Source of the DNA: Planosporangium thailandense
GTDB lineage: Bacteria; Actinomycetota; Actinomycetes; Mycobacteriales; Micromonosporaceae
Assembly (NCBI RefSeq): GCF_011947195.1
Contig: NZ_JAATVY010000002.1
Location: 1-64,000, forward strand
Reading direction: 5' to 3'
DNA: 64,000 nucleotides
This document shows positions 29,062 to 38,952 of this stretch, in pieces. A model generated the notes under the pieces. The model ran no database searches, was not told the origin of the DNA, and worked only from the letters and a program-made list of their open reading frames with translations. How positions within the stretch are numbered: position 1 is the first letter of the stretch; each line of letters opens with the position of its first letter. The translations under genes and the position numbers were made by a program.

Positions 29062-30252
29062 CTAACGGGTCTCCACCAGCGGCAACGACTTCCCGGCACC
29101 GCCACCCGGAAGGGCGATCGACGAGAAGTGGGAGACCACCCGCTCGTCGGTCGGATCGTCGGCCGGCGTCCAGTGCACCTTGATGTGGTTGTACAGGGTG
29201 TCGCGCTGCGCCGGGATCCGCCCGGCCGTACGGATCATCTCCACCAGCTCGGTCAGCTTCGAGCGGTGCCGGGCGCCGGCGGAGGAGATCACGTTCTCCT
29301 CCAACATGATCGAGCCCAGGTCGTCGACGCCCATGTGCAGCGAGACCTGACCCACGTCCTTACCGGTGGTCAGCCACGACGCCTGCAGGTGGGCGACGTT
29401 GTCGAAGAACAGCCGGGCCACCGCGATCAGGCGCAGGTACTCCAGCGACGTGGCCTGCGTACGGCCCTTGAGGTGGTTGTTCTCCGGCTGGTACGTCCAC
29501 GGGATGAACGAGCGGAAGCCGCCGGTGCGGTCCTGGACGTCCCGGATCATCCGCAGGTGCTCGATCCGCTCAGCGTTGGTCTCGCCGGTACCCATCATCA
29601 TCGTCGCCGTCGACTCGATGCCCAGGTTGTGCGCGGTCTCCATGACCTCGAGCCAGCGCTCACCCGACTCCTTCAACGGCGCGATCGCGGTGCGCGGGCG
29701 CGCCGGCAGCATCTCCGCCCCGGCCCCGGCGATCGAGTCCAGGCCCGCCGCCTTGATACGGCGCAGCGCCTCCTCGATGGACACGCCCGACACCTTGGCC
29801 ATGTGCAGGACCTCGCTCGGCCCGATCGAGTGGATGACCAGGTCCGGGAAGTCCCGCTTGACGCCGCTGAAGAGCTCCTCGTAGTACTCCACGCCGTAGT
29901 CCGGGTGGTGGCCGCCCTGCAGCATCACCTGCGTGGCCCCCAGTGCGACCGCCTCGGCGCAGCGGCGCAGGATCTCGTCCATCGAGTGCGACCAGCCCTC
30001 GGCGTGCTTGGGAGCGCGGTAGAACGCGCAGAACTTGCACGCCGTCACACACACGTTCGTGTAGTTGATGTTGCGATCGATGATGTACGTGACGATGCCG
30101 TCCGGGTAGCGGCGGCGGCGCACCGCGTCCGCGGCCTCGCCGAGCGGGTGCAGCGGCGCGTCGGTGTAGAGAAGCAGCGCCTCGTCGGGACTGATCCGTC
30201 CACCGTCGGCGGCGCGCTGAAGAATGTCGTCAAGCTCCCGGTTCCCACTCAC
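29062..30252 (-). CDS. mqnC: Cyclic dehypoxanthinyl futalosine synthase
   Basis: Radical SAM enzyme of the futalosine menaquinone pathway that cyclises dehypoxanthine futalosine. The 4Fe-4S/SAM motif C-x3-C-x2-C is at Cys68, Cys72 and Cys75 (CVTACKFCAF), followed by the family segments MLQGGHHPDYGVEYYE and GAGAEMLPARPR. The start GTG 30252 gives MSGNRELDDIL; the longer frame upstream is unsupported. 396 residues. The upstream aldo/keto reductase gene is divergent. Partner enzymes MqnA and MqnE are elsewhere in the window. Confidence 0.94.
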   Translation of the reverse strand: MSGNRELDDILQRAADGGRISPDEALLLYTDAPLHPLGEAADAVRRRRYPDGIVTYIIDRNINYTNVCVTACKFCAFYRAPKHAEGWSHSMDEILRRCAEAVALGATQVMLQGGHHPDYGVEYYEELFSGVKRDFPDLVIHSIGPSEVLHMAKVSGVSIEEALRRIKAAGLDSIAGAGAEMLPARPRTAIAPLKESGERWLEVMETAHNLGIESTATMMMGTGETNAERIEHLRMIRDVQDRTGGFRSFIPWTYQPENNHLKGRTQATSLEYLRLIAVARLFFDNVAHLQASWLTTGKDVGQVSLHMGVDDLGSIMLEENVISSAGARHRSKLTELVEMIRTAGRIPAQRDTLYNHIKVHWTPADDPTDERVVSHFSSIALPGGGAGKSLPLVETR

Positions 30253-30339
30253 GCCTTGAGGGTACGCAATGCCTGGCGCGGCCGGAGCACCGCAGTGATG
30301 TGCTCCGCACCGTGTCCGCAACCCACACCGCGCCGGGGA

Positions 30340-30345
30340 TAGGGT
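30340..30345 (+). promoter_or_regulatory. Candidate -10 box for a leaderless aldo/keto reductase transcript
   Basis: TAGGGT ends 7 nt before ATG 30353 with no Shine-Dalgarno site between them, the pattern of a leaderless mRNA. Confidence 0.45.
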
Positions 30346-30352
30346 TTCGATC

Positions 30353-31309
30353 ATGGCTGACATGCGCTTTCGTCGCCTCGGCGACTCCGGTCTCGTCGTG
30401 TCCGTCGTGGGCATCGGCTGCAACAACTTCGGTGCCCGTATCGACGCCGACCGCACCCGGGAGGTGGTACACGCCGCGCTGGATGCGGGCGTGAACCTGT
30501 TCGACACCGCCGACATCTACGGCAACACTCCCGGAGCCTCGGAAGAACTGCTCGGCGCGGCACTGGGCAACCGACGCGCCGACGTGGTCGTGGCCACCAA
30601 GTTCGGCATGGACATGCGGGGCGCCAACGGCCCGGACTGGGGCGCCCGCGGTTCCCGTCGCTACATCATGCGCGCGGTCGAGGCGTCGCTGCGCCGGCTG
30701 AACACCGACTACATCGACCTGTACCAGATGCACCAGCCCGACCCGGGCACGCCGATCGAGGAAACTCTGTGCGCCCTCGACGACCTGGTACGGGCCGGCA
30801 AGGTGCGGTACCTCGGAAACTCCAACTTCGCCGGCTGGCAGGTGGCCGACGCGGAGTGGACCGCCAACACCGGCGACCTCAACCGCTTCATCAGCGCACA
30901 GAACGAGTACTCGCTGCTCAATCGCGATGTGGAGCGCGAACTGGTACCCGCCTGCGAGCGCTTCGGCCTCGGCGTGCTCCCCTTCTTCCCGCTCGCGTCC
31001 GGCCTGCTGACGGGCAAGTACAAGCGCGACCAGGCCGCGCCGGCCGGCACCCGGCTGGCGGCCGACCGGTACGCCTCCCGGCTCGCCGCCGCGCCGTGGG
31101 ACGCGATCGAGAAGCTCGAAGCGTACGCCGACAAGCGCGGCCTCTCCCTGCTCGACGTCGCGATCGGCGGCCTCGCCGCGCAGCCGGCCGTCTCGTCGGT
31201 CATCGCCGGCGCGACCAGCGCCGAGCAGGTACGCGCGAACGTGGCGGCCGTCCGGTGGGAGCCGACCCGGGAGGATCTGGCCGAGCTGGACGAGATCACC
31301 AAGCCGTAA
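30353..31309 (+). CDS. Aldo/keto reductase
   Basis: NADPH-dependent carbonyl reductase with the TIM-barrel AKR fold, 318 residues. The catalytic tetrad is visible: Asp51, Tyr56, Lys83 and His127 (FDTADIYG, ATKFG, YQMHQPD). The C-terminal cofactor segment SSVIAGATSAEQVRANVAA is typical. It resembles the potassium channel beta-subunit-like branch. The substrate is unknown. It is monocistronic and probably leaderless, and ends in a conserved hairpin shared with the mqnP-ubiX junction. Confidence 0.9.
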   Translation: MADMRFRRLGDSGLVVSVVGIGCNNFGARIDADRTREVVHAALDAGVNLFDTADIYGNTPGASEELLGAALGNRRADVVVATKFGMDMRGANGPDWGARGSRRYIMRAVEASLRRLNTDYIDLYQMHQPDPGTPIEETLCALDDLVRAGKVRYLGNSNFAGWQVADAEWTANTGDLNRFISAQNEYSLLNRDVERELVPACERFGLGVLPFFPLASGLLTGKYKRDQAAPAGTRLAADRYASRLAAAPWDAIEKLEAYADKRGLSLLDVAIGGLAAQPAVSSVIAGATSAEQVRANVAAVRWEPTREDLAELDEITKP

Positions 31310-31314
31310 CCCCT

Positions 31315-31366
31315 GCGATCTTGGACACCTGGCGGGCCTATGACCCCGCCAAGTGTCCAAGATCGC
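31315..31366. repeat. Dispersed hairpin element, copy 1 (GATCTTGGACAC family)
   Basis: Arms GCGATCTTGGACAC (31315-31328) and 31353-31366 pair perfectly, then one mismatch, then a 7-bp inner stem (31330-31336 with 31345-31351) and an 8-nt loop containing CCTAT. It lies between two convergent genes and could terminate both. The same outer arms, mismatch and CCTAT loop recur at 56648-56697. Confidence 0.8.
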
Positions 31367-31374
31367 GCAAAACG

Positions 31375-32508
31375 TCAGGCGTCGTAGTCGATCCGCAGCT
31401 GGTCGGTGACGGGGCTGGCCTGGCAGGTCAGCACGTACCCGGCGGCCAGCTCGTCCGGTTCGAGGGCGAAGTTGCGGGCCATCGTGACCTCGCCCTCGAC
31501 GACCTTCGCCCGGCAGGTCGAGCAGACGCCGCCCTTGCAGGCGTACGGCAGCTCGGACCGTACCCGCAGCGCCGCGTCGAGGACCCGCTCATCGCGGCGC
31601 ATGGTGAACGTGGAGGCCCGGCCGTCGAGGAGGATCGTGACCTCGGCGACCGGCGCCGGCTCCGCGGACGAGGCGGACGAGGTGGACGAGGCGGCCAACT
31701 CCCGCCGCGGAAGCGGCGCGTCCTCGACGTGGAACAGCTCGGTGTGCACCGCCCCGTCGGCCACGCCGGCCGTCGCCAGCACCGCCCGGGCGTCGACGAC
31801 CAGACCGTACGGGCCGCACAGGAACCACTCGTCGACGCTCTCGGCCGGCAGCAGCGCGTCCAGCAGCCGGCGCAGCCGGTCGGCGTCGATCCGTCCGGAC
31901 AGCAGTTCGGCGTCCTGCGGCTCGCGGGAGAGCACGTGCACGACGTGCAGGCGGTCCGGGTACCGGTCCTTCAGGTCGGCCAGCTCCTCGGCGAACATCA
32001 CGCTCCGGGCGTACCGGTTACCGAAGATCAGCGTGAACCGGCTCGCCGGCTCGGTGGCCAGGGCGGTGGCGATCAGCGAGAGGACCGGGGTGATGCCCGA
32101 CCCGGCGGCGACCGCGGCGTAGTGCCGGATCCGCTCGGGGTCGAAGGCCGTGGTGAAGTGCCCGAGCGGCGGCAGCACCTCGACGGTCTGCCCCTCGGTC
32201 AGGTTCTGCGCGTACGTGGAGAAGGCGCCGCCGGCCACCTGCTTGACGCCGATGCGCAGCCGGCCGTACTCGGCCAGGTCGGCCGGGGTCGAGCTGATCG
32301 AGTACGACCGGCGCACGTCGACCTCCTCGACGACCCGCCGGACCGTCAGGTGCTGGCCGGCGGAGAAGGCGAAGACCTCGCGCAGCTTCGGCGGCACGAC
32401 GAACGTGACGGCCACGGCGTCATCGGTGAGCCGCTCGACGGCGGCCACCCGTAGCTCGTGGAAGACCGGCCGGCGCCGCTGCGGGCGCTTGATGGTCACC
32501 GTGGTCAT
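31375..32508 (-). CDS. paaE: Phenylacetyl-CoA epoxidase reductase subunit PaaE
   Basis: Electron-transfer subunit: a ferredoxin-NADP reductase module (about residues 10-250, flavin motif RRSYSISSTP and AGSGITPVLSLI) is fused to a C-terminal plant-type 2Fe-2S domain with ligands Cys324, Cys329, Cys332 and Cys362. It takes electrons from NADPH to the PaaA di-iron centre. ATG 32508 overlaps the paaD stop. 377 residues. Last gene of paaABCDE. Confidence 0.94.
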   Translation of the reverse strand: MTTVTIKRPQRRRPVFHELRVAAVERLTDDAVAVTFVVPPKLREVFAFSAGQHLTVRRVVEEVDVRRSYSISSTPADLAEYGRLRIGVKQVAGGAFSTYAQNLTEGQTVEVLPPLGHFTTAFDPERIRHYAAVAAGSGITPVLSLIATALATEPASRFTLIFGNRYARSVMFAEELADLKDRYPDRLHVVHVLSREPQDAELLSGRIDADRLRRLLDALLPAESVDEWFLCGPYGLVVDARAVLATAGVADGAVHTELFHVEDAPLPRRELAASSTSSASSAEPAPVAEVTILLDGRASTFTMRRDERVLDAALRVRSELPYACKGGVCSTCRAKVVEGEVTMARNFALEPDELAAGYVLTCQASPVTDQLRIDYDA

Positions 32509-32969
32509 AGCGGTTTCACCCGGTCGAACGGCTCCGCGCAGGCCCGACAGCGCCACAGCGCCTTGCAGGCGGTCGAGCCGAAGCGCGACAGCTCCTCGGT
32601 GTCGCAGCCGCCGCACCGGGGGCAGCGCACCCGCAGCGTCAGGGCGACCGGCCCGCCGGCCGGTCCGGGTGGCGCGATTCCGGCCGCGGCCAGTTTCGAC
32701 CGGCCGGACTCGCTGATGAGGTCGGTGCTCCACGCCGGCCGCAGCGCCGTGACGATCTCGACGTCGTCATGGCCGGCCGCGGCCAGGGCGCGCCGGATGT
32801 CGGCCCGGATCACGTCCATCGCCGGGCAGCCCGAGTAGGTGGGCGTGATGGTCACGGTGACGCGTCCGGCGTCGACCGTCACGTCCCGCAGGATGCCGAG
32901 GTCGGCGATGGTGACCACGCGGAGCTCCGGGTCGACCACCGCCGCCGCGACGTCGAACGCGCTCACCAT
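32505..32969 (-). CDS. paaD: Phenylacetate degradation protein PaaD
   Basis: Small protein needed for assembly or maturation of the phenylacetyl-CoA epoxidase, 154 residues. A DUF59/MIP18-like domain (VTITPTYSGCPAMDVI) is followed by a C-terminal zinc-ribbon-like part with CPRCGGCDTEE and CRAC. ATG 32969 or GTG 32966, the latter overlapping the paaC stop as GTGA, could be the start. Confidence 0.92.
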   Translation of the reverse strand: MVSAFDVAAAVVDPELRVVTIADLGILRDVTVDAGRVTVTITPTYSGCPAMDVIRADIRRALAAAGHDDVEIVTALRPAWSTDLISESGRSKLAAAGIAPPGPAGGPVALTLRVRCPRCGGCDTEELSRFGSTACKALWRCRACAEPFDRVKPL

Positions 32970-33670
32970 CGGGCCCCCGGGTGCGCCCGGTGCACCACCT
33001 GCATCTCGGCGAGCAGGTACGACAGGTGCTCGGTGTGCAGGCCCTGACGGCCGCCGCCCGGCGTCCAGCCGCCGTCGGCGGGCCGCGTCAGCGTCGCGTC
33101 GGCGAGAACGGCCTCCACGGTCGCCAGCCACTGCGCGCGCAGGTCGGCGTGCTCGCCTTCGAAAAGCTCGTGGGTGTACGGCCAGAGCCGGTCCACGGCG
33201 TCCTGCATGCGCCGGTGCGACTCGTCCGTGCCGTCGCCGAGCCGGACGGTCCACAGTGACGCGTGGTCGAGGTGGTACGCCGACTCCTTGCGGGCCTTGG
33301 CGGCGATGGCCGAGAGCCGCTCGTCGCCGGAGTCGGCCAGCCGGTCGTAGAGCGGCTTCTGGTAGGCCGACAGGAACAGCAGCTTGGCCATCGTGACGGC
33401 GAAGTCCTGCTCCGGCAGCTCGACGAGCAGGCAGTTGTGGAAATCACGGTCGTCGCGCAGGTAGGCGAGGTCGTCCTCGGTGCGATCCGCGCCCTCCAGC
33501 TCCCCCGCGTACGTGAGCAGCAGGCGTGCCGTGCCCAACTGGTCGAGCGCGATGTTGGCCAGCGCGATGTCCTCTTCCATCTCGGGCGCCCGGGCCGCCC
33601 ACTGCGCCAGCCGCTGCGCCGCGACGAGCGCGTCGTCGCCCAGCCCCAGCACGTACTCGAAGTCGGTCAT
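32963..33670 (-). CDS. paaC: Phenylacetyl-CoA epoxidase subunit PaaC
   Basis: Structural four-helix-bundle subunit that pairs with PaaA. 235 residues; the segments MEEDIALANIALDQLGTAR and KARKESAYHLDHA correspond to the ferritin-like core, in which PaaC proteins no longer bind iron. Start overlaps the paaB stop. Confidence 0.93.
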   Translation of the reverse strand: MTDFEYVLGLGDDALVAAQRLAQWAARAPEMEEDIALANIALDQLGTARLLLTYAGELEGADRTEDDLAYLRDDRDFHNCLLVELPEQDFAVTMAKLLFLSAYQKPLYDRLADSGDERLSAIAAKARKESAYHLDHASLWTVRLGDGTDESHRRMQDAVDRLWPYTHELFEGEHADLRAQWLATVEAVLADATLTRPADGGWTPGGGRQGLHTEHLSYLLAEMQVVHRAHPGARW

Positions 33671-33948
33671 AGGTGGCCGGCGCCTTCCGGTACGTCGTAG
33701 AAGGTGGGGTGCCGGTAGACCTTGTCCGCCGCCGGGTCGAAGAAGGCGTCCTTCTCGTCGGGGCTGCTCGCGACGATCGCGGCCGACGGCACCACCCAGA
33801 TCGAGACGCCCTCCTGGCGGCGGGTGTACAGGTCGCGCGCGTTGCGCAGGGCAAGCTCGGCGTCGGGGGCGTGCAGGCTGCCGACGTGCGTGTGCGCCAG
33901 CCCGCGCCGGGGCCGCACGAAGACCTCCCAGAGCGGGGTATCAGACAC
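33667..33948 (-). CDS. paaB: Phenylacetyl-CoA epoxidase subunit PaaB
   Basis: Small bridging subunit of the multicomponent epoxidase, 93 residues. The opening [20 protein letters not shown] and [18 protein letters not shown] are characteristic. It overlaps both paaA (8 bases) and paaC (4 bases). Confidence 0.93.
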   Translation of the reverse strand: MSDTPLWEVFVRPRRGLAHTHVGSLHAPDAELALRNARDLYTRRQEGVSIWVVPSAAIVASSPDEKDAFFDPAADKVYRHPTFYDVPEGAGHL

Positions 33949-34993
33949 CGGCCGGCTCCCTCACAGCCCGCTTCGCGGCGTAGGCGGCCGCGGCTTCACG
34001 TACCCAGGCACCTTCGGAGTGTGCCCGGCGGCGGTGTTCGATGCGCTGCCGGTTGCACGGGCCGTTGCCCTTGACCACCTGCATCAGCTCGTCGAAGTCC
34101 GGCTGGGTGAAGTCGTAGTGCTCACGCTCGGCGTTCCAACGCAGGTCCGGGTCGGGCAGCGACAGCGTGAGCACCGATGCCTGCTGTACGCACATGTCGA
34201 CGAAGCGCTGGCGCAGCTCGTCGTTGGAGAAGCGCTTGATCTTCCAGGCCATGGACCGTTCGGAGTGCGTGGAGTCGCTGTCGGGCGGACCGAACATCGC
34301 AAGCGACGGGTACCACCAACGGTTGACGGCGTCCTGGGCCATCTCGCGCTGGGCCGGCGTGCCGTGGGCCAGGGTGTGCAGGATCTCGAAGCCCTGGCGC
34401 TGGTGGAACGACTCCTCCTTGCAGATGCGGATCATCGCGCGGGCGTACGGGCCGTACGAGCAGCGGCACAGCGGCACCTGGTTGACGATCGCCGCGCCGT
34501 CGACCAGCCAGCCGATGGCGCCGACGTCCGCCCAGGTCAGGGTCGGGTAGTTGAAGATCGACGAGTACTTCTGCCGCCCGGACAGCAGCAGCTCGACCAG
34601 CTCGTCACGGGAGACACCCAGCGTCTCGGCCGCCGCGTACAGGTAGAGCCCGTGCCCGGCCTCGTCCTGCACCTTGGCCAGCAGGATCGCCTTGCGCTTG
34701 AGGCTGGGCGCCCGGGTGATCCAGTTGCCCTCCGGCTGCATACCGATGATCTCGGAGTGGGCGTGCTGGGCGATCTGCCGGACCAGGCTCCGCCGGTAGT
34801 CGTCGGGCATCCAGTCCCGCGGCTCGACCTTCTGGTCCGCCTCGATGATCGCCTCGAAGTAGCCCTGCAGGTGGTCGTCGCCGGCGAGCCGGCGCTCGGC
34901 GGCCGACCTCAACTCGCGCTCGGCCGCCTCCACCTGATCGAGCAGGCTCTGGCCGGCCGGGTCATCCGGAGCGCCGAAATCGTTGCCGTACAC
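33941..34993 (-). CDS. paaA: Phenylacetyl-CoA epoxidase catalytic subunit PaaA
   Basis: Di-iron oxygenase that forms the 1,2-epoxide of phenylacetyl-CoA, the step that commits phenylacetate to aerobic hybrid degradation. The iron ligands lie in the two E-x2-H segments, [13 protein letters not shown] and [11 protein letters not shown]. The GTG start at 34993 sits directly downstream of a leaderless-type promoter; the frame runs 23 codons further up through that promoter. 350 residues. It opens paaABCDE; the CoA ligase (paaK) and the later hydrolysis and beta-oxidation genes are not in the window. Confidence 0.94.
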   Translation of the reverse strand: MYGNDFGAPDDPAGQSLLDQVEAAERELRSAAERRLAGDDHLQGYFEAIIEADQKVEPRDWMPDDYRRSLVRQIAQHAHSEIIGMQPEGNWITRAPSLKRKAILLAKVQDEAGHGLYLYAAAETLGVSRDELVELLLSGRQKYSSIFNYPTLTWADVGAIGWLVDGAAIVNQVPLCRCSYGPYARAMIRICKEESFHQRQGFEILHTLAHGTPAQREMAQDAVNRWWYPSLAMFGPPDSDSTHSERSMAWKIKRFSNDELRQRFVDMCVQQASVLTLSLPDPDLRWNAEREHYDFTQPDFDELMQVVKGNGPCNRQRIEHRRRAHSEGAWVREAAAAYAAKRAVREPAGV

Positions 34994-35001
34994 CCCATCA
35001 G

Positions 35002-35040
35002 TGTTACAGCTAGCTTCGCCACAGGCAATGTCCTGTAACA
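35002..35040. promoter_or_regulatory. paaA promoter region with a long-spaced inverted repeat
   Basis: TGTTACAG (35002-35009) and CTGTAACA (35033-35040) are perfect inverted arms 31 bases apart, about three helical turns. On the minus strand a -35-like TTGCCT is followed after 16 nt by TAACAC, which ends 7 nt before the paaA GTG. The arms overlap the -10 and sit just upstream of the -35, as operator half-sites of a repressor would. Confidence 0.5.
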
Positions 35041-35254
35041 AGCAACGTTCCGCCTGGGCCACCGCGTCTAGTCAGATACCTGGACCGATCCCGTCGGAGG
35101 GTCGGTACACCAAGAAAAGGGACATAAGAGTGATAAGTGGCCACACAGGCCGCCACCGCGCCGCCAAAGTCGGCTACGCTGCCGACGGACCCTTCCACCA
35201 GTACCGGCCCGCAGCCCGTCACACCGGCTCGGCCCAGCTTTCCGGGAGCATTCC

Positions 35255-36187
35255 GTGCGTCTCCGCGTGACCGTGCCGACGGCGCTGGTCGCGCTCACCG
35301 TCACTGCGCTGTCCGCCATCTCCTTCACGCCGAGCCTGCGCGGCCGCGTGATCGACGCGCTGCATCTGCGTGACGCCGCGGCCGGCGCCGCGCCGATCCT
35401 CCCCGACGGGACCCTCAAGGGCCACGCCAGCCTGCGCATCGCCGCCCAGCCGGCCCCGACGCCGCCCCCGACCCTCGCCGCACACCAGGTCAATGTGAGC
35501 GTGACCGGCTTCTACTCGTGGGCCCTGCTCGACCGGCACACCGGCACGATCACCGGGTCGTCCAGCTACGCGTCGGAGACCAACAGCACCGAATCCATGA
35601 TCAAGATCTGGATCACCTCGGACTACCTGCGCATGCTCGGCGCCAAGCAGCCGACCGCCCAGCGGCTGTCCGAGCTGAGCCGCATGATCCGCAGGAGTGA
35701 CGACGCCGCCGCCCAGGACATCTACCAGGTGGACGGCGGCAACGCGGTGATCCGACGAATGATCAGCATGTGCGGCCTCACGGAGACCACCGTGGTCAGC
35801 GGCTGGTGGAGCAAGACCGAGATCAGCGCGCGCGACGCCGTACGGCTCGGCCAGTGCGTGGCCAACGGCAAGGCTGCCGGCCCCAAGTGGACCAGCTGGG
35901 TACTCAACGAGATGCGCAACGTCACCGGCGGCGTGGCCGAAGAGCCCGACGGCGGGCGCTGGGGCATCATCGACGGCCTACCGGCCGAGCTGGCCGACGG
36001 GGTCGCCATCAAGAACGGCTGGACCCTCCTGTACGACGACGGCGACTGGCACGTCAACTGCCTCGCGGTCCAGTCCGACTGGGTACTGAGCGTCCTGACC
36101 CGCTACCCGGCCAAGCTCGGCAAGCAGTACGGCGCCAACGTCTGCAAGCAGGTGACGCAGCAGTTGGTGACGCCCAGCGGCGCGTGA
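35255..36187 (+). CDS. Secreted serine hydrolase with beta-lactamase-like fold
   Basis: Exported protein of 310 residues with an N-terminal hydrophobic signal or anchor (about 5-25). The penicillin-recognising fold motifs are present: S-x-x-K as Ser114-Lys117 (STESMIKI), SDD at 148-150 where class A enzymes have SDN, and KNG at 253-255 for KTG. It probably acts on a wall peptide or ester, or is an inactive homologue; the altered second and third motifs make true beta-lactamase activity unlikely. GTG 35255 has GGGAG 6-7 nt upstream. It is divergent from paaA and converges on mqnA. Confidence 0.8.
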   Translation: MRLRVTVPTALVALTVTALSAISFTPSLRGRVIDALHLRDAAAGAAPILPDGTLKGHASLRIAAQPAPTPPPTLAAHQVNVSVTGFYSWALLDRHTGTITGSSSYASETNSTESMIKIWITSDYLRMLGAKQPTAQRLSELSRMIRRSDDAAAQDIYQVDGGNAVIRRMISMCGLTETTVVSGWWSKTEISARDAVRLGQCVANGKAAGPKWTSWVLNEMRNVTGGVAEEPDGGRWGIIDGLPAELADGVAIKNGWTLLYDDGDWHVNCLAVQSDWVLSVLTRYPAKLGKQYGANVCKQVTQQLVTPSGA

Positions 36188-36191
36188 CGCG

Positions 36192-37046
<855 letters not shown>

Positions 37047-37065
37047 TCACCGTAACTCCGCCCGG

Positions 37066-38346
37066 TCAGGCCGTCGTCGGCACGGTGGGTCTCTCGGCTG
37101 TCCGGGCCCGTTCGCGGCGGACCGCCCGCAGCGCCGGCAGCAGGCACACCGCGACGGCGAGCACGCCGAGGGACCCGCTCGCGACGAGCAGCGTCGCGGG
37201 CGTGAACCGCTCGACGAGGACGCCGGCCGCCGCGAACCCGCCGATGCTCGCGGCGCTGTTGACCGCGCCGTAGTACCCGAACGCACGGCCCCGGACGGCG
37301 CTGGGCGCCCGCCGGGAAAGCAGGACCCCTCCGGTGCTGTTGAGCGCACCGTTGCCGATCCCGCCGAACGTGTACAGGACAGCCAGCCAGCCGGCGTTCG
37401 GCACCAGGCCGCAGGCGGCGACAACCGCGGAGGTGGCGCCGAGCGCCCCGGCCGTGAGCAGCGCGTACCCGGTGTCGTCGGCGCGCAGGTGGGCGACCAG
37501 CCAGGAGCCCAGGACCATGAACCCCGTCCAGACGGCGCCGACGAGGCCGTACACGACGGTCGACGCGTGCAGGGTCTGCCGCACGAAGAAGATCTCGACC
37601 ACGTTCGCGCCGCTGACAACCACGATCACGAGCCCGACCATCAGTACGATCGGCGCGAGCAGCGGGTCGCGCCACAGGCTCCAGGAGGCGGTGTGCCGGG
37701 CGGCCGCGGTCTCCCGGCTCGGGGAGCCCCGGCGGGTGGCGATGAGCATCCCGGCCACGCTGATGCCGACGAACGTGGCGGCGTCGACCAGGAGCGGGAC
37801 GCGCAGGCCGTACGCGCCGAGCAGCAGGCCGGCGACGGGCGGACCGGCCAGCATGCCGACCGAGGAGGCGGCCTGCATGGCGGCCATGGCCCGCGGCAGG
37901 TGGTCGCGTCCGACCATCTCGGGCAGCAGGGCCGCGAACGTCGGCTGGACGACCGATGCGCCGGCCGCGACGACGGCGACCAGCGTGACGAGGACCGCGG
38001 TCGAGTGGGCCCACGCCATCCCCACGCAGCAGGCCGCCTGTGCGAGACCGACGACGGTCAGCAGCAGCCTGCTGTCCACCCGGTCGACCAGGCGGCCGCT
38101 CAGCGGCGCAAGGAGCGCCAGCGGGGCGCTCGCCGCGACGAACACGGCGGCGACGGCGAGCCCGCCTTCGCCACGACCCTGCAGCGCGAGCAGCAGTGCG
38201 GTGGCTGCCAGCAGGTCACCGCCGACGGAGGCGCCACGGGCTAGCGCGGCGATGCGTACGTCGCGCCAGCGCGGCCCGGAGGGGGCCGGCTCAGCCGTGC
38301 CGCTCCGGCGGGCCCCGACAGCGCCCGGCGCAGACGTGAAAGACAT
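37066..38346 (-). CDS. Major facilitator superfamily transporter
   Basis: Twelve-helix permease, 426 residues, of the MFS-1 exporter type: loop motif LSGRLVDRVDSR between helices 2 and 3, a long central loop near residues 195-215. It follows an ArsR-type regulator by 9 bases, a common arrangement for efflux pumps controlled by their substrate, but the substrate is unknown. ATG 38346. Confidence 0.87.
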   Translation of the reverse strand: MSFTSAPGAVGARRSGTAEPAPSGPRWRDVRIAALARGASVGGDLLAATALLLALQGRGEGGLAVAAVFVAASAPLALLAPLSGRLVDRVDSRLLLTVVGLAQAACCVGMAWAHSTAVLVTLVAVVAAGASVVQPTFAALLPEMVGRDHLPRAMAAMQAASSVGMLAGPPVAGLLLGAYGLRVPLLVDAATFVGISVAGMLIATRRGSPSRETAAARHTASWSLWRDPLLAPIVLMVGLVIVVVSGANVVEIFFVRQTLHASTVVYGLVGAVWTGFMVLGSWLVAHLRADDTGYALLTAGALGATSAVVAACGLVPNAGWLAVLYTFGGIGNGALNSTGGVLLSRRAPSAVRGRAFGYYGAVNSAASIGGFAAAGVLVERFTPATLLVASGSLGVLAVAVCLLPALRAVRRERARTAERPTVPTTA

Positions 38347-38348
38347 GT

Positions 38349-38368
38349 TTCGAAGTTAAGGCTTCGAA
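38349..38368. repeat. Palindrome at the regulator-transporter junction
   Basis: TTCGAAG (38349-38355) and CTTCGAA (38362-38368) flank TTAAGG. It covers the stop codon of the regulator gene and lies just before the MFS start. It could be an operator for the regulator or a hairpin that tunes MFS translation. Confidence 0.4.
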
Positions 38369-38952
38369 TCTTCCGATGCAAGACGATCGATAGGAAACGC
38401 CCGGTAGTTGATGGCGACCGGCCGGGCGCCCGCCGGCGGGTCGAGGCGGCGCATGAACGAGTACGGCTTGATCAGCTCCTCCACCGCCTCGTTGATCTTC
38501 TGCAGCTCCTCGGCGGTCACGAGGATGTAGTTCTTGCTGATCCGGGACGCGTCGTACCACTCCGGCTCGTCGAAGGCCGCCGCCTCCGCCCACTGCCGGG
38601 CCTGGGCGTCGTCACGGTCGAGCACCGCGTCGACGAGCGCCTGCCCGGCCTCCCGCACCTCCGGGGAATCGTTCGGCCCGGCCTCGAACCGGAGCGGACC
38701 ACTGACGCGCTGCCACACCCGCTCCCGACCGTCACCCCGGCTCGGCGCATCCTCCACCAGCCCGTACTTCGCCAACGCTCGCAGGTGGTAGCTCGTCGCG
38801 CTCGGTGACAGCCCGACGACCTGGGCGAACTGGGTCGCAGTGCCGGTCTGCCCGGTCGCCAGCGCATCGATGATCGCCAGCCGGGCCGGATGGGCCAGCG
38901 CCCGCATCACCCGCGGATCACGGATCTGGAGTGGGGGTCGTTCCTCGGTCAC
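38356..38952 (-). CDS. ArsR-family helix-turn-helix transcriptional regulator
   Basis: A 198-residue regulator. The winged helix lies at about residues 10-85 (MRALAHPARLAIIDALA; recognition helix GLSPSATSYHLRALAKYGLV); the C-terminal half is a helical domain of unknown ligand. GTG 38952 gives the usual short N-terminus; the frame extends 69 codons upstream through non-coding DNA. It is probably co-transcribed with the MFS gene downstream and controls it. Confidence 0.88.
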   Translation of the reverse strand: MTEERPPLQIRDPRVMRALAHPARLAIIDALATGQTGTATQFAQVVGLSPSATSYHLRALAKYGLVEDAPSRGDGRERVWQRVSGPLRFEAGPNDSPEVREAGQALVDAVLDRDDAQARQWAEAAAFDEPEWYDASRISKNYILVTAEELQKINEAVEELIKPYSFMRRLDPPAGARPVAINYRAFPIDRLASEDSKP

